DNA from: a virus
Length of the DNA: 49,271 bases
Direction: 5' to 3' (one strand)
Virus record (IMG/VR): IMGVR_UViG_3300005337_000008
Location: 1 to 49,271 of that record
Shown here one piece after another: positions 36,667 to 46,198 of the stretch. Both the position numbers and the translations under genes were made by a program. The notes beneath the pieces are model-generated. The model worked only from the letters and a program-made list of their open reading frames with translations. It was not told the DNA's origin and did no database searches. Position 1 is the stretch's first letter. The number at the start of each line of letters is the position of its first letter.

Positions 36667-37106
36667 GGCATCCGGTAGTCAAGCACGCGCGCTTCGGGGT
36701 ACGGCGCGATGGACACTTGATTGCCCTGGTTGCCAGAAAGCAGGTAGACGTCGCCCGCCCGCTTGGTCACGTAGAACCCGACGTGCCCCTTGGTGCTGTC
36801 GGGGTCGTCGCGCCAGAGCACCGCGATGCATCCGATGGTCGGCACGGTGAGCTTGCGGCCGTAGGTCAGCCAGCTGCGCGCGGCGGCCGAATGCGTGCCG
36901 CGCACGCCCGTGTTGAGCATGCACCAGTTGGTGAACGCGCTGCACCACGGCGTCTCATCGCCTGCCCCCGTCGCGAGCGATGTCGAGCGCAGGTACTCGG
37001 TGATCCGCGGATTGGATGCCTTGCCGGCGATCTCCTTCTGCCCGTACTCGGACAGCGCGGTCAGAAACCACGGCGGCACCTGCGACGCGTATGCGGCCTG
37101 CTGCAT
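36663..37106 (-). CDS. Endolysin, TIGR02594 / NlpC-P60-like
   Basis: A 147-residue peptidase. The family pattern is clear: W13 region and ALSEYGQKEIAG, SNPRITEYL, C55 in ETPWCSAFTNWC, THSAAARSWLTYG, H108 in KGHVGFYVT and N126 in SGNQGNQVSI. C55, H108 and N126 form the presumed catalytic set. It should cleave peptidoglycan peptides. No signal peptide, so export by a holin is expected. ATGA overlap with the upstream gene. Confidence 0.8.
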   Translation of the reverse strand: MQQAAYASQVPPWFLTALSEYGQKEIAGKASNPRITEYLRSTSLATGAGDETPWCSAFTNWCMLNTGVRGTHSAAARSWLTYGRKLTVPTIGCIAVLWRDDPDSTKGHVGFYVTKRAGDVYLLSGNQGNQVSIAPYPEARVLDYRMP

Positions 37107-37894
37107 CAAATGCTCCCGTAGCGGTTCGCGAAGTACAGCCGCATCAGCTGCCTGGTCTCCAGCGACGGTTCGTTGCGGCTGATCACGATCTCGGCGACCT
37201 TGCACACGAGCCCGTTTGTGCTCAGCCCGTTGAACCCGAACAGGTGCATGGTCTGAATCGTGGCGACGCTGGTAGGCGCAAGCGCTGTCCCGCTATATCC
37301 CGTGCCACTGACCACGCCCGAGTTGGCACCCCCCGTAGTCATGCCAACCTCCAGTAGGCGCGCGGTCGTGTCCGCTGCGATGGGGGTGATACTGCTCTGT
37401 GTCACCCTGTCGTTGGCGGAGAACTGCCATTCCGTGCCGTTGGAGCTTATGCTCATCCGCGGCGTCCCGTTTCCAGAGTTCTGCGAAATGGCAAGCGCCG
37501 TCTTGCTCGCTACCGTGTCAGCTTTCACAAACAGCCACATGTACGGGCGCGAGCCGATCGCTATGCCGCTCGTAAAGGGGTTCACGAACATGTCGCGGCC
37601 CCCGTCGTCGTTGCTCACCGTAGGCAGGCCGGCGATTCCCGTCAGCTCGAGGAGCGGCTGCTGCGCTCCGGTCGCCTGCGCGAAATTTCCGTTGGACCAC
37701 TGGTCCGCCCACGCGCTCACTCTCGAGCTCGCCGACGTCACACCCGTGTCGGCGCGGAACCAGCTGCAACGGTTCGCCGTCGCGATCAGATCGCTCGGCG
37801 TCTGCACCGTCGAGCCGACCTGCCGACACAGATCGATCCCGAGATCGATATCCAGATCGATCGGCAGCGCTTTGCCGAGCCGGACGCCCGGCAT
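37106..37894 (-). CDS. LamG/concanavalin-like virion protein
   Basis: A 262-residue protein. After an N-terminal anchor (MPGVRLGKALPIDLDIDLGI), WFRADTGVTSASSRVSAWAD and QWSNGNFAQATGAQQPLLEL followed by GIAGLPTVSNDDG give the LamG-type pattern common in phage glycan-binding proteins. TMHLFGFNGLSTNGLVCKVA and ETRQLMRLYFANRYG close the domain. Likely binds host surface carbohydrate. It resembles the protein at 185-1123 in type. Confidence 0.65.
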   Translation of the reverse strand: MPGVRLGKALPIDLDIDLGIDLCRQVGSTVQTPSDLIATANRCSWFRADTGVTSASSRVSAWADQWSNGNFAQATGAQQPLLELTGIAGLPTVSNDDGGRDMFVNPFTSGIAIGSRPYMWLFVKADTVASKTALAISQNSGNGTPRMSISSNGTEWQFSANDRVTQSSITPIAADTTARLLEVGMTTGGANSGVVSGTGYSGTALAPTSVATIQTMHLFGFNGLSTNGLVCKVAEIVISRNEPSLETRQLMRLYFANRYGSI

Positions 37895-38274
37895 TACGCG
37901 CCGTGCCCGCTGAAGAACACGGTCACCGTGCCAGAGCCCGACACGTGCACGTAGTCCATGCGCAGAAAGTCCGCTCGGAAGTCGCTGGCCATCACCTCGA
38001 AGTCCGTTGTGCCGCCAGCGGGGTTGCTGATCATGCTGCTAACGTCGGAGGTGAATTCCTTCCACGCCGCCGCCGCGCGGTCTGCTGTGCTGCGGTCCGG
38101 TCGCGCGCGTGGATCGCTTGAGCGATAGAACTTGAACGAGCCCGTGAGGGTGCCCGTGGTGATGATATGCATGCTCCAGCCGGCTACGTTGTCCGGCCCG
38201 AGCCACAAGCTGCCGCCCGTCGTGCTGGCTCCTGCGGCGAGCGTCATGTACGGCATTGCGAGTAGTGCGCCCAT
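37894..38274 (-). CDS. Small virion-associated unknown protein
   Basis: A 126-residue, beta-rich protein (GSLWLGPDNVAGWSMHIITT, then TGTLTGSFKFYRSSDPRARP). Such small beta proteins occur as fibre or collar accessories. TAATG overlap with the ejection gene upstream. No family recognised. Confidence 0.45.
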   Translation of the reverse strand: MGALLAMPYMTLAAGASTTGGSLWLGPDNVAGWSMHIITTGTLTGSFKFYRSSDPRARPDRSTADRAAAAWKEFTSDVSSMISNPAGGTTDFEVMASDFRADFLRMDYVHVSGSGTVTVFFSGHGA

Positions 38275-41200
38275 TATCTCTTGTCCTTCTTCCTCGGCTT
38301 GCGCTTGCCTCCCGCCATTGTGCCCACAACGTCGAGAACATCTCGCGCGTCTTCGACGGCATTGCGATGGCTGGCCGCAGCGGAGCCTGCGCGCGCCGCG
38401 CGCGCCGCACCCTTGCCCGTGCCGTGGACCTTGTCGGGGAAGAGCTCGACGGGCGTATTGGGCCGCTTCGGCGCTTTCACCACGGCGCGAGCACCGAGGT
38501 GAAGCTCGTCGCGCCCACCCTGTGCGGCGATGTCATCCTGTGACACGTGTAACGGATTGAGCACGCGCACAGCGTGTTCCCCGGCGCTCCGAATGCCCCT
38601 GCCGGCGCGGAACGCGCGCGTGTCCTCGATGTAGCCCTGCGGCTCGAGAGGCTTCGGAATGGGCCGCTCGACGCCGCCCATGCGCTGGGCGATGGGGTCG
38701 AGGCGCACGGCCGCTCCGGGCCCGGTGGCGGCCTGGCCGATGTAGCCGGAGATGCCGCGGGCGCCGGCCGTGATCCGCACCGGCGCAACCTCGGTGCGGC
38801 GCATGAGGTTGTCGTAGTCGCGGCTCGCGATGTGGGTGTCGAGAAGCTTCTGCAGCGTCTCGTGCGGCTTGATGAACTTGATCACCGCGTCGTAGGCCAG
38901 GTGCGGCGGCACGCCTTCGGCGTTCAGCGTGTGAACGAACTGGTGCAGGCCGTCGACAAGCGTCCGGTCCTGCATGCTCAGATCGTCCATCTTCGGATTG
39001 GTTCGAAACGCCTGGAGCATCGTCTCGAGGTTTTCCATGTCGAGCTCTTGCCCCTGCTTGATGCGCCCGAACCCGCCGCGCGGAGACGGCGCCGCAGCAT
39101 TGAACGGGTACTGCTCGCGCAGCTTGTAGAGCTCGGGCAGGATTTCGCCCTGGGTCGAAACGTCGCTGCGTCGCACGTTGGGGTCCGCGACCGCATCCTT
39201 GTAGCGCTTGATCGTCTCCTCGATTTGCGCAGGTGACATCGTGCGCGGCTCGACCGTGATCCGGCCCTCTTTCTCGATCCGCCTGCGCTCGAGGGCTTCG
39301 AGTGGCTCGGTGTTGAGTTGGTGGCCCTGCTCGCGCAGCTGCCGAACGCTGGCGTAGCGCGGTTCTTCTGCGGCATCGCCCCGCGGCGGCGATTCGTCGT
39401 AGAACGGCCCCTCGAAGTCATCCAGACGGCTCTGCAGAATGTCCTCGCCGCGCTCCTCGGGCGTCTGCACTTCCTTGCCCGGCTCGCTCACAACGCGCTG
39501 CGTTCGGCCCTCGGTGGCAACGGTCTTCAGCCGCGGATTGAGCAGCATGTCCCGCTCTTCCACGAGCTCTCGGGCTTGCCGCGCGATGGCCTCGTCATCG
39601 ACCGGCATCCCGTACTTGCGAGCATCCTCGAGATGCATCGCATCGGCCTCCGATGCCGGCGGCCCTTGCACGGGGCGCAGAAACTCGGCGAGGACCCGGC
39701 GATCGGCCTCGAGCTCGCGTGCGGGAAGCTCGCGACCGGTGCTGTCTTGTCCGGTTGCGATGCGCTGCCGCAGGCGATCCACGATGCTCTGCGCGGTGAC
39801 GTTCTCGGCGGTGCCTTGTGGCGAGCCAAGATAGGCGCTGTTGGTCGCGGCCATTTCCTTCGGCAGCGCTTCGCGGTGCTCGATCGCTCGCGCGCCGAGC
39901 TCGTCTACCGCACGCTTGCGCAGCACGTCGGTCGCCGACATGGGGGACTCGAGCAGGTCAGGGTTGTTCGCGATGTCGCCGACACCCGCGGCCCGCGTGT
40001 TCGCGAGCTCGTCCTGCACGCCCTTCACCTCGGGCGGCGGGTTCACGCCGTTCCAGAAGTCTGTGCCTCCGCCCTGGCCCTCCACGCGGCGGATCTTGGG
40101 CCCGATGTCCGGGTGCGTCCGAAGCTTGTTGACGCGCCAGCGCCCGAGGGCCTGCATCGCCTCAAAGGGCAGCATGAAGGGCACGGTGTACATGGCGGCG
40201 TCGCGCATGTTCTCGCCCACTTCCCCGAGCGTCTGCGTCTGCCCGGGGCCGTCGTGCAGCACCTGTTCGGCTGCGTCGCCAGCGGATCGCCCGCCCGCGC
40301 GAACGCCCTGATCCGCGGCGGCGCCGGTCGCGGCGGTCACGAGACGGCGAATGGGCCCCGCGCCTTTCTTGGTCGCACCGGCGGCCCGCATCACCCCGCC
40401 GACGACTTTGTTGGTAGCCGAGCTGCCATGCATCAGCGAGCCAAACTCGGTGACGGGCTCGAGGTAGGACAGTAGGGGCAGGTCCGGCGACTGCGCGATC
40501 TGCTCGGTGCGCTCGCGTGCTTCGGGGCCGAGCACCGCCCCTGCGACGCGCCCGGGGATGCCGAAGTCCATCCCCTCACCGTAGGCGTGCGCGAGCGAGG
40601 TCAGCGTCGGGATGATCGCGCCGGCAAACCGCTTGAGCCCGTCTTCCTCGTCTTTGTAGCGGTGGATGGCGTAGCCCTCGTGCTTTGCGCGCTCGAGCTC
40701 GTCCTGCCAGGCCATGTCGGCTTCGGCGCGGGACTGCTGCTCGGTTGGGCGATTGATGACGCCCGGCCCGAGGCGCTTCTGCGTCTCCGCGTCCGCGGGT
40801 CGATCGGGGGGACGGGGCGGCTCGAACCAGTACGGCTGCAGGTACGACTCAAAACCCTTCCACCCCCGGCGCTCTTTGCCGTGGTCTTCGGGGCGGTAGC
40901 CCTTGGTCTGCGACGGCATGCGAAACTCGCGCATGCCGTCCGCACGCTCACTCGCGTTCGGCTGCCACAGACCGGGGCCCTGCGGTTCGAAATCGCCCGG
41001 TGTCAGCGGTCGCTCGGGCTCAGGAGGCGTCGCGCCCAGGCCAAGCGCGACGCCGTTCTCGTCGTGCGGCTCGGGACGGGGCTCTGCGCCCTTCGGCGCG
41101 GCGTCCGTGCTGAACCGCAGCTTTCGCCGATCGAGCTCTTTGAGCACCGGGATGCGCGCCGCGTTCCACTCGGGGAGCTCATCGGTCCTGCTCTGCCGCT

Positions 41201-41342
41201 CGAGCTCCTCGAGTAGCTGCTGCCGCAGCTTGGTCGGGGTCTTGGGCGACAGCACCTCGAGCACTGCCGGCCGCGCATGCTCGGGAATGCCCGAGACCAG
41301 CGAGTTGTCGTCCGGTACGCCCGCGTCGTCTGGTCCAGGCAC
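38274..41342 (-). CDS. Large internal virion (ejection) protein
   Basis: A 1022-residue protein starting with GTG immediately after the preceding stop. Hydrophilic, helical and charged over most of its length, with a glycine-rich segment near residues 270-350 (GRVAGAVLGPEARERTEQIA) and no recognised enzyme motif. It is third after two other helical proteins in the region that matches P22 genes 7-20-16 by position. It is inferred to be ejected with the DNA. A degenerate class 2 palindrome lies inside the gene (38540-38553). Confidence 0.55.
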   Translation of the reverse strand: MPGPDDAGVPDDNSLVSGIPEHARPAVLEVLSPKTPTKLRQQLLEELERQSRTDELPEWNAARIPVLKELDRRKLRFSTDAAPKGAEPRPEPHDENGVALGLGATPPEPERPLTPGDFEPQGPGLWQPNASERADGMREFRMPSQTKGYRPEDHGKERRGWKGFESYLQPYWFEPPRPPDRPADAETQKRLGPGVINRPTEQQSRAEADMAWQDELERAKHEGYAIHRYKDEEDGLKRFAGAIIPTLTSLAHAYGEGMDFGIPGRVAGAVLGPEARERTEQIAQSPDLPLLSYLEPVTEFGSLMHGSSATNKVVGGVMRAAGATKKGAGPIRRLVTAATGAAADQGVRAGGRSAGDAAEQVLHDGPGQTQTLGEVGENMRDAAMYTVPFMLPFEAMQALGRWRVNKLRTHPDIGPKIRRVEGQGGGTDFWNGVNPPPEVKGVQDELANTRAAGVGDIANNPDLLESPMSATDVLRKRAVDELGARAIEHREALPKEMAATNSAYLGSPQGTAENVTAQSIVDRLRQRIATGQDSTGRELPARELEADRRVLAEFLRPVQGPPASEADAMHLEDARKYGMPVDDEAIARQARELVEERDMLLNPRLKTVATEGRTQRVVSEPGKEVQTPEERGEDILQSRLDDFEGPFYDESPPRGDAAEEPRYASVRQLREQGHQLNTEPLEALERRRIEKEGRITVEPRTMSPAQIEETIKRYKDAVADPNVRRSDVSTQGEILPELYKLREQYPFNAAAPSPRGGFGRIKQGQELDMENLETMLQAFRTNPKMDDLSMQDRTLVDGLHQFVHTLNAEGVPPHLAYDAVIKFIKPHETLQKLLDTHIASRDYDNLMRRTEVAPVRITAGARGISGYIGQAATGPGAAVRLDPIAQRMGGVERPIPKPLEPQGYIEDTRAFRAGRGIRSAGEHAVRVLNPLHVSQDDIAAQGGRDELHLGARAVVKAPKRPNTPVELFPDKVHGTGKGAARAARAGSAAASHRNAVEDARDVLDVVGTMAGGKRKPRKKDKR

Positions 41343-42995
41343 TTACTTGGCCCCGCCCTTCCGGCCCGCCCGCAGCTTCTCGAGCGCGGGGCTCGGCGCA
41401 GGGGGGAGCGCCTCACGCGCTCCCGGCGTAGCCGGCGGGCCCATCACATCCTCATCGTCGACCGGCGGCGGCTGCGGGTCGAAGCGCATGTACTCGCCGT
41501 TGCGCAAGCGCCTCTGATACTCCTGGTCCTTCCCCCGCTCGGTCGCGTACCACTTGCGGTGTCCGAACGTGGACTCGAGCAGCGCGTCGAACTGGTTCCA
41601 CTCGGCGGCACTCGGCTGCCGGTCGCGCAGGCCCCGGAGGCTCCGATAGGTGCGCACCGAGAGGTCATCGTTGACCTTGTACGAACGGGTCAACAGGTTG
41701 CGCAGGTTCTCCCGGAAGCTCTCGGAGTACTGTCCCTCGAGATTCTTTGCGAGGTAGTCCTCGCCCTGCTCGATGATGCTGCGCAGGCCGCCCGCAAGCT
41801 CGACGTCGCGGTTAGTCACGATGCCGCTTGGGTCGCGAATCTTCGCCACCGAATACAGCACCGACGCGGTGTCGGCCGAGCTTGCATTCGGGTCGTCCAA
41901 CGCCGACAAGCCGGCCTCGATCGCATTGAGCCCTTCGAACTGCTTGGGCACCTTGTGGACGGTGACCGCCTGGTCCTGAAAAGTCTTTGAGGCCATGCCC
42001 CGCAGACGTGCCTCGTAGTTTCTCCGGCGGGCCTCGTCGTTCTTCCGGTCGCGCTCGGCCGAGCGCTGCGCAGTGGCGGTCGTGGCGGCGTTCCTCGCGA
42101 TGGCGGCGCGCTCGGCCGAGTCGCGACCAAGCCCCTTGTCCGCGATCCCCGTCGCCATCTTGAGCGCATCCGCGGGACCGCCTGGGTACGTCCGGCGCAC
42201 CGCCTCGATCGACGCAATGACCCTTGGACGCTCGCTTTCTGGCGAGTTTTGCAGCAGCGCATCGAGCGGAGCCTGGATCTGCCGCTGCGCCGTCTGCGCG
42301 ATTTCGTCGGGGTCGATGTACCCGATCGGCTTGCCGTCCTGCGTGACCTGATAGCCGCGCAAACGTCGCTGTGGCGGTGCGGCCGGAGCCTCGGGCGGTG
42401 GTGCCGGGGCCGACAGTGGCGGCTCGAGCGGCATCACGGCAACGGTGGGCGCGGCCCGGTGAAACTCCTGCAGCGGGCCGTACGGGTTCGGAGGCCGCGC
42501 GCCGATGTTGCCCGGCAGCAGCTCAGGAGCCCTCCGCATCATGGCCTGCGCGTCTGGCGCACCAAAGGTCTGCCCAGGCGGCGGAAGTGGGCCGGCAGCG
42601 GGCGCCGGTGCCGCCTGCTCGGGCTCGTAGTCCTCGAGAAAGCCGACCCCGTAGCCCTGGAGCACCGGCTTGAGGGCGAGCGCCTCGGCATGCTTGCCCT
42701 GCGACAAGAGCTGCCCGTATTCGCGGAAAGCAGCGAGCCCCTTCTCCGAGCGCTCCCTTGCATCGACCGCCTGCTGGCGCGCGATGGCGTCCGCATGCTC
42801 CTGCTCGCGCAGGTTGTACTCGCGATCTTGGTTCGCCTGCGCGGCGGCGAGCTGCGCTGCGCGCGCCTGGCGCTCCAGTACCGTCTCGCGCTGTCGAGAC
42901 AGGTCGCTCAGCGAGCGGGCGTTCTGCTGCGCCCATTCCACCCCAGGGGTGAACGGCGTCAGGAACGACATGTAATCGCGCGTGGTGAGCGGCAT
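41343..42995 (-). CDS. Ejection-type internal virion protein
   Basis: A 550-residue protein. The N-terminus is a long helix (LSRQRETVLERQARAAQLAA, then QANQDREYNLREQEHADAIA), followed by proline/alanine-rich linkers (PAPAAGPLPPPGQT, PAPPPEAPAAPPQR) and a helical C-terminal half. Composition and position correspond to P22 gp20-like internal proteins; this is inferred. Confidence 0.5.
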   Translation of the reverse strand: MPLTTRDYMSFLTPFTPGVEWAQQNARSLSDLSRQRETVLERQARAAQLAAAQANQDREYNLREQEHADAIARQQAVDARERSEKGLAAFREYGQLLSQGKHAEALALKPVLQGYGVGFLEDYEPEQAAPAPAAGPLPPPGQTFGAPDAQAMMRRAPELLPGNIGARPPNPYGPLQEFHRAAPTVAVMPLEPPLSAPAPPPEAPAAPPQRRLRGYQVTQDGKPIGYIDPDEIAQTAQRQIQAPLDALLQNSPESERPRVIASIEAVRRTYPGGPADALKMATGIADKGLGRDSAERAAIARNAATTATAQRSAERDRKNDEARRRNYEARLRGMASKTFQDQAVTVHKVPKQFEGLNAIEAGLSALDDPNASSADTASVLYSVAKIRDPSGIVTNRDVELAGGLRSIIEQGEDYLAKNLEGQYSESFRENLRNLLTRSYKVNDDLSVRTYRSLRGLRDRQPSAAEWNQFDALLESTFGHRKWYATERGKDQEYQRRLRNGEYMRFDPQPPPVDDEDVMGPPATPGAREALPPAPSPALEKLRAGRKGGAK

Positions 42996-42998
42996 GAC

Positions 42999-44201
42999 TT
43001 AGCCCCCGGTGCGGGTCGCCGGCTTCTCCTCTTCGGGCTTTTTCGCTGCGGGCTTCGTAGCGGCCGCCGCGGCCGGCGCTGCGGCTGCAGCTGGGTTGCC
43101 GCTTGCGACCCCTGCGATCTGCGTTCCAATGCTCGTGAGCTGCGCCGCGTCGTTCAGCAGGTTGTGCTGACTTGCGTAGTTCAGCGCTTCGCGCGGACCC
43201 ATGCCCTGCGCAACGAGCTTCGAGATCAGAATCTGATCGTCCTGCGTTAGGGTGTCGCCGTACATCTGACCGATCACATCGGATAGGCCCTTGCCCGTGC
43301 CGTACATGCGATCGAACAGCTCTCCGATGCGCTTCTCGCGTGCGAGCTGAGCATTGCCCGCCGCGGTCGCCCCGCCGGTAAGGCGTGTGTTCGTCTCCCT
43401 GCCCGCAGCTTCGGCCGCCGCGCGAGCGGTCTGCATGTTCGTTGCGTGCGCCGCGTCGGCAGAGCCCGCGAGCGTGCCCATAGTCTCGAGGTTGCCCTGG
43501 CCCGACAGATCTGCGTTGCGGGCGAGCGTGCCGCCGAGCTCGTTCCACTGGCGCTGCTCTGCGATGCGCCGGAGGTTGTAGTCGGCCTCGTGCTGCGCCT
43601 GGTCGGCGCGCAAGTCTGTGATGGACTTGCCGATTTGCCCAAGACCCACAGAGCTGCCGTAGGCGCCGCGCGCACCGAGCTCGGTGTTCAAGGCGTTCAC
43701 GGTGTTTTTCTGCGCGTTGTCGTAGTACGCGCCGTAGCCGGGCTCTTTGGCGATGTTCGGTCGCCGCGCGCCGAACGCGTCGTATTCGGTCTTCGCGTTG
43801 TTCTCGAGACCGCCGTGGCTCTGCTGCTGATCGAACAGCGTCTCGGCCTTGGTGGGCGCGAACAGGTCGGCCTGGTGCTCGGTGTTGAAGCGCTCGGCCG
43901 CCATCGGCGAGTAGAAGTCCTGCCCGTGCTGATCCCAGTTCTGCTCGGCGGGCCCGGGGGCCTGCATGTTGAGGTCGCGCGCCGCCGAAGACCGGCTCGG
44001 GATGACGCCGGTCTGCTGGTACTTCGGCACCGTCGGTGCGGGCTGGCCGACGGCTTGGTAGAACGGTGCGACCGCCCTGCCGCCCAGGCTCATATCGGGC
44101 GCTGACGGGCTCTTGTATGCCGAGGTGCCGAACGCGAGTGCGCCCGGCCCGCTCGGCGAGATGGTCCCGGTGCCCCACGGGGACTTGCCACCAAACGCCA
44201 T
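42999..44201 (-). CDS. Ejection-type internal virion protein
   Basis: A 400-residue protein (MAFGGKSPWGTGTISPSGPG). Central helices with alanine/glutamine/asparagine (LRADQAQHEADYNLRRIAEQ) and a G/A/P/K-rich C-terminus (AATKPAAKKPEEEKPATRTG). Probably one of the proteins injected to form the DNA channel, by position. Confidence 0.5.
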   Translation of the reverse strand: MAFGGKSPWGTGTISPSGPGALAFGTSAYKSPSAPDMSLGGRAVAPFYQAVGQPAPTVPKYQQTGVIPSRSSAARDLNMQAPGPAEQNWDQHGQDFYSPMAAERFNTEHQADLFAPTKAETLFDQQQSHGGLENNAKTEYDAFGARRPNIAKEPGYGAYYDNAQKNTVNALNTELGARGAYGSSVGLGQIGKSITDLRADQAQHEADYNLRRIAEQRQWNELGGTLARNADLSGQGNLETMGTLAGSADAAHATNMQTARAAAEAAGRETNTRLTGGATAAGNAQLAREKRIGELFDRMYGTGKGLSDVIGQMYGDTLTQDDQILISKLVAQGMGPREALNYASQHNLLNDAAQLTSIGTQIAGVASGNPAAAAAPAAAAATKPAAKKPEEEKPATRTGG

Positions 44202-44203
44202 GA

Positions 44204-44755
44204 TCAGGGCCTCCCTGCGCCGTAGTAGTTACCCTGCCGCGGCGGCGCACTCGCCTGCTGCGGCGGATACCCGCCCGCCTGCACGGGCCTAAACTGCTGC
44301 GGCGCAGCCATGGGCCCTGGTGCACTTGGCGCGCTCGGCACGCCTGGCCCCGCGTCGAGCGGACTGTTTGCAAGGTCTTGGGCCTCTTTGAGGTGGCCGC
44401 TCGTCATTAGTCGCACAACCTCCTCCCCGCGCTTCTGCTGCGCTTCGGCGAGCAGTGCCGCTGGGCCCTTTTCGTTCGTGAGGTTCGCCGCCGCCGTGTC
44501 GAAGTCGCTGCGGACCTTCTGCATGTCCGGCTGGTGGATGCCGGGCGCCATGTAGCTCAGCATCTGCTGCGAGGGCGCGAACATGTCGAGCTGGCTACCG
44601 AGCTGACTGCTGCGCATCGCGGTGTTTTTGCCGCGGTAGTCATCGTAGACGCGCGACATGTTCTTGAGCTGGTTCTGCAGCTCGGTCTCGTTGTCGTTGT
44701 TGAAGAACCCGCCGACGAGCGGCATCCCAGACATGAATGTGGAAAAGCCGCTCAT
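44204..44755 (-). CDS. Small internal virion or tail-needle-like protein
   Basis: A 183-residue protein (MSGFSTFMSGMPLVGGFFNN). A helical middle (TELQNQLKNMSRVYDDYRG) and a P/Q/A-rich disordered C-terminus (QFRPVQAGGYPPQQASAPPR). It lies between the DNA stabilisation gene and the larger internal proteins, where P22 has its needle and gp7. Assignment is positional only. Confidence 0.45.
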   Translation of the reverse strand: MSGFSTFMSGMPLVGGFFNNDNETELQNQLKNMSRVYDDYRGKNTAMRSSQLGSQLDMFAPSQQMLSYMAPGIHQPDMQKVRSDFDTAAANLTNEKGPAALLAEAQQKRGEEVVRLMTSGHLKEAQDLANSPLDAGPGVPSAPSAPGPMAAPQQFRPVQAGGYPPQQASAPPRQGNYYGAGRP

Positions 44756-44764
44756 CGCACCCTC

Positions 44765-46198
44765 CTAGTCCGTCACCTCGAAGTCCTCTTCAGCACCCGC
44801 AAGCACGAGCTCTTCGGCCGAATCGGAGAACGTGTATTTCCACTGCCGCCGGCGGTAGGTGCCGAGCGACGCGATCTCGCACACGGGCTCTGCACCATCG
44901 AGCACCACGGGGATCCGCGGCGCCCAGGGTCCAAGGCTATCACGGTACGTGATGTAGCCCCGCAGCTCGGGCCGGCGCCGTAGCTCGCCGCGCCGGAACG
45001 TCAGCCGCACGCGCTTGCAGTGCTTGCGCGCGTCGGTGTCGCGGTTCGAAAAGCCCGTCGTCACCTCGGCCACGATCGGCTCAGCGCTGCCGATGTCGGT
45101 TGCCCGGCCACTCTGCAGGACACCTACGCCCATGTCCGAGAGTCCGACGACGTTGTTACCCGTCATCCGATCGAAGCCGTGCGCGGTGACCGTGAACGGG
45201 ACGTGCTGCGCGCCGCTCCAGCTCGTCCACTCCGACCAGCCGGCGCCCTCCTGAACAGCGAACGTGCGGCCCTCGGTCGGGAAGCTCCAGACGACCGCGT
45301 CTACCGGCCCGAGCAGCACCCGGTAACCAAAGCAGTCGTCCACCGTGCCGAACCCTTGCACGACGCGCTGCAGGCCCTTGGAGAGCACCTCGGTGCCTCG
45401 GCCGTCTGAGCGCACAAACCGGCGCGCGTGATCGAGCCAGTAGAACGCGCCCTCTTTCTTCACGACGCTGTATGCGGCCGAGCACCCAACCTCCATGGTT
45501 GCCGCTGGCGCGAACACGAGCGTGCTGTCGGGGCCGAAGATCTGCAGCGTGCGCGAGCCGAACGCCCACAGCTCGTTCGTGTTCTCGCCCAAGGCCACGA
45601 TCGGATCGGGGGCCGCCTCCGCCGAGAAGTACCCCGCCGTGCCGACGCCCACGAGCCACTCTTCATGCCCCGCATAAGTGGTCGTGCCGGCAGCCTGGCT
45701 GCTGTAGCGGACCTTGGTGCGATCCACGGTGACATCGTTCGCCACGAGCCGCAGGCTGTTGTGTCCGACGTGGCTTGCCTCCGGCGGCGAGCCTGCGAGC
45801 GTGCTCACCGCCACCGGCGAAGCGAGCTCGATCTTCTTCATCGCAAGGCCAGCGGCCATCACGAGCAGCATCTCGGTCTCGGCGAACACCGGGCGCCCGG
45901 CGCACGCCATGGCGCCGATGGAGATGAGCCCCGTAGGCGCTGCGCGGTACACATCCGCCGCGTGGATGGTTCCCGACGTGCGCGGCGAGACGATGAACAG
46001 CCGGCCCTGCTCGTCGATGTGCAGCCCCGACGGGGCGTTGAGGGTTTGGGCGTCTGAGAAGTAGCTTCCGACGCCTGGACGACGCCGCACTGCGCCCGCG
46101 CCGTCCACCGTCACGTTCAGCGCCTGCGGCGAGGCGCCCGCGAGCTCCTCGTCGCCGCTCTGCAAGGCGTTGACGAAGGGGATCGGCGCGGTGGGCAT
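44765..46198 (-). CDS. P22 gp10-like packaged DNA stabilisation protein (tail hub)
   Basis: A 477-residue protein starting MPTAPIPFVNALQSGDEELA in TAATG overlap with the tailspike gene. The six-bladed propeller-like pattern NVTVDGAGAVRRRPGVGSY, DPIVALGENTNELWAFGSRT and LQIFG is characteristic of the gp10 family, which closes the portal after packaging. The C-terminus (TYRRRQWKYTFSDSAEELVL) also fits. It is the best marker of P22-like tail assembly here. Confidence 0.75.
   Translation of the reverse strand: MPTAPIPFVNALQSGDEELAGASPQALNVTVDGAGAVRRRPGVGSYFSDAQTLNAPSGLHIDEQGRLFIVSPRTSGTIHAADVYRAAPTGLISIGAMACAGRPVFAETEMLLVMAAGLAMKKIELASPVAVSTLAGSPPEASHVGHNSLRLVANDVTVDRTKVRYSSQAAGTTTYAGHEEWLVGVGTAGYFSAEAAPDPIVALGENTNELWAFGSRTLQIFGPDSTLVFAPAATMEVGCSAAYSVVKKEGAFYWLDHARRFVRSDGRGTEVLSKGLQRVVQGFGTVDDCFGYRVLLGPVDAVVWSFPTEGRTFAVQEGAGWSEWTSWSGAQHVPFTVTAHGFDRMTGNNVVGLSDMGVGVLQSGRATDIGSAEPIVAEVTTGFSNRDTDARKHCKRVRLTFRRGELRRRPELRGYITYRDSLGPWAPRIPVVLDGAEPVCEIASLGTYRRRQWKYTFSDSAEELVLAGAEEDFEVTD

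Noticed and set aside
42523-44373. Long 616-residue frame overlapping ejection genes
   Set aside because: R/G/A-rich antisense-type composition in another frame of two coherent genes; a GC-driven shadow.
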